Assembly: GCA_028690215.1 (NCBI GenBank)
Contig: JAQVBQ010000001.1
Span: 113,360 to 177,359 of the forward strand
DNA: 64,000 bases
Direction of reading: 5' to 3'
Source: Bacteroidales bacterium
Lineage (GTDB): Bacteria; Bacteroidota; Bacteroidia; Bacteroidales; UBA932
Made by a program: the position numbers and the translations under genes. This document shows positions 62,841 to 64,000 of this stretch, in pieces. Under the pieces are notes generated by a model that was given only the letters and a program-made list of their open reading frames with translations, was not told the origin of the DNA and did no database searches. The stretch's first letter is position 1; every line of letters begins with the position of its first letter.

Positions 62841-63977
62841 TTAAAGATTCCAATCTGCAGGTGCCCACTTGGCCTCTGCTTCATTTTGTATTGTTTCACT
62901 GAGATTTGCGAAGAAATTAAAACCTGTCAGGGTCTCAATCTGGTCCACAGACTTGGTCTGCAAAGCTGTTGCATTGCCTGAACCATAAGCCCTGTGCTCA
63001 AACCAGAATCCTATGGCATCATATTTCTGGTTCTTGAGTCTTAGTAAAACCTTGTAATAGTAGTTAGGAACTGCGATAAGTCCCCCTATCTTGTCAACAG
63101 CATGGTTGACAGTCTCATTCCCGCCGACTGTTTTTAATATAGCTCCTGTTACAACATAAAGCGTATCACAAGTTGACATCCAGCCTCTCACCTGACCCTC
63201 AAGAGATGCCCACATCTGCTGATTAAGAGCCCCCAGCTGAGGTGTCATGTTTGTGAAATAGAATGTCTGAGTGTTTGCCTCATTTGAGCAAGTCCTGTCT
63301 GCTGATGGTATCTGATGTCCTCTGTCATAGCCTGTTATCCCGTTATATAAATAGGCCTGATCTGAAGCTAGGAAATCCGGATCCGGTTGCCAGGCATCAG
63401 TTCTGGATGAAGATCCGATATAAACCGGGTTGTGAGGGTAAGCTACCCAATATGCAATTTTCTCACTTTTATCATACATCAGAGTGTAGTTTCTCAAACT
63501 CTTTCCGGCCAGTTCAATAGAGTGAGATACAACTTTTGTGTTGGCATTGCCTCCCCCGGAAGGTATCTCGAGCCATTTGAGATTTCCTGCGCCCGGATTA
63601 TCTCCTCCACCTGTCTTGGCTGCCTGGGTCAAAGTTTTGCGAACCGATTTGTTTCCGCTGTACACTGCAATCTCTGCCACTCTTGCAATATCTGCGGCAT
63701 TTGCAGAAAGGTTCAGCACCACATTGGCAGCCCCTTTACCGCTTGTCATATTTGGTGTGCACCAGCCCTGGCCGCCTGTCATATAATTGACAGAGAGAGT
63801 CCAATCACTGTTTGCATCTATGTTTAAAAAAAGACTTGTAGATGAGGCAGAGACAGATTCGCTGCTCAACTCAGCAGAGAGTTGAACAGCGATCTCATCT
63901 TTAGTACATCCCACCAGTAAAGATCCACATAACAAAAGAACTATCGCCTGCAGACCTATCCCCTCAAAAATTCTCAT
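62841..63977 (-). CDS. Secreted DNA/RNA non-specific endonuclease with BACON-like domain
   Basis: 378 residues. Lipobox LLVGC (Cys about residue 24), so a lipoprotein. Residues about 35-120 look like a BACON/Ig-like module (SLFLNIDANSDWTLSVN; VLNLSANA). The C-terminal half is a beta-beta-alpha-metal nuclease with DRGHQIPSADR (DRGH) and the downstream Asn-rich ETFYFTNMTPQ-type motif (TQTFYFTNMTPQLGALNQ). It would cut extracellular nucleic acid before uptake. First gene of the operon. Confidence 0.93.
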   Translation of the reverse strand: MRIFEGIGLQAIVLLLCGSLLVGCTKDEIAVQLSAELSSESVSASSTSLFLNIDANSDWTLSVNYMTGGQGWCTPNMTSGKGAANVVLNLSANAADIARVAEIAVYSGNKSVRKTLTQAAKTGGGDNPGAGNLKWLEIPSGGGNANTKVVSHSIELAGKSLRNYTLMYDKSEKIAYWVAYPHNPVYIGSSSRTDAWQPDPDFLASDQAYLYNGITGYDRGHQIPSADRTCSNEANTQTFYFTNMTPQLGALNQQMWASLEGQVRGWMSTCDTLYVVTGAILKTVGGNETVNHAVDKIGGLIAVPNYYYKVLLRLKNQKYDAIGFWFEHRAYGSGNATALQTKSVDQIETLTGFNFFANLSETIQNEAEAKWAPADWNL

Positions 63978-64000
63978 TTACTATTGTACTGTAATTATAA

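Overview
The window comes from a Bacteroidota chromosome, most likely an anaerobic member of the Bacteroidales. SusC-type TonB receptors with carboxypeptidase-like N-terminal domains, S46 dipeptidyl-peptidases, a Cbp1-type lipoprotein, TAnnTTTG promoter elements and an [FeFe]-hydrogenase maturase (HydE) all point this way. No 16S gene is present, so I do not name a genus. Function calls rest on motif and family recognition by eye; no database search was run.

Layout. (1) 1-6946, minus strand: a surface operon of a gingipain-like (C25/clan CD) protein, a TonB receptor, a DUF4876 lipoprotein and a DUF6850 outer-membrane barrel that runs off the left edge. (2) 7043-13278: housekeeping and envelope genes (Cys/His-rich membrane protein, cysS, ssb, zinc-ribbon protein, Cbp1-like lipoprotein, M3 peptidase). 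(3) 13297-24729: two operons for iron-sulfur or heterometal cofactor handling. One is DUF134 regulator, two NifX-like proteins, a CGGC protein, two MinD ATPases with inserted ferredoxins, Mrp, HdrC and HdrB. The other is DUF5320, ferredoxin, radical SAM protein and a CoA-disulfide reductase-rhodanese gene interrupted by an in-frame TAG. Both promoter regions carry almost the same operator-like block, which they share with divergent tolC-like and peroxiredoxin genes. This looks like a relative of the Desulfovibrio orange-protein (ORP) system, with heterodisulfide-reductase-like subunits added. (4) 24753-36069: proteolysis (two S46 peptidases, one M16 peptidase), a polyferredoxin, a second TolC and a DUF2179 membrane protein.

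(5) 36143-47180: tRNA-Leu(CAG) followed by an AT-rich accessory island with all genes on the minus strand. It holds a lipoprotein, an AlbA_2/HATPase plus DUF4062 pair (candidate defence module), a Hachiman-type hamA-hamB pair whose hamA has an in-frame TAA, and two unknown envelope genes. Two decayed copies of an IS91-type element lie between them. Three imperfect palindromes between the modules resemble integron attC sites, so the island may be an integrase-less cassette array. A family of dispersed hairpins lies at both ends of the island.

(6) 47207-55520, plus strand: an arsenic and organoarsenic resistance cluster (ArsR, small thioredoxin, ArsF, ArsG, ArsP, DGC zinc protein, thioredoxin, ArsC, ArsM, Acr3, SDR, DUF486). 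Three ArsR-like operators are visible, one directly after a canonical Bacteroidota promoter. Four copies of an inverted repeat with GTGGCACTGA tips punctuate its 3' half. (7) 55623-63977: a conserved Cys protein, an e(P4)-type acid phosphatase, divergent hydE, and a minus-strand operon for using extracellular nucleic acid (secreted nuclease, endonuclease/exonuclease/phosphatase, TonB receptor, DUF5689 lipoprotein).
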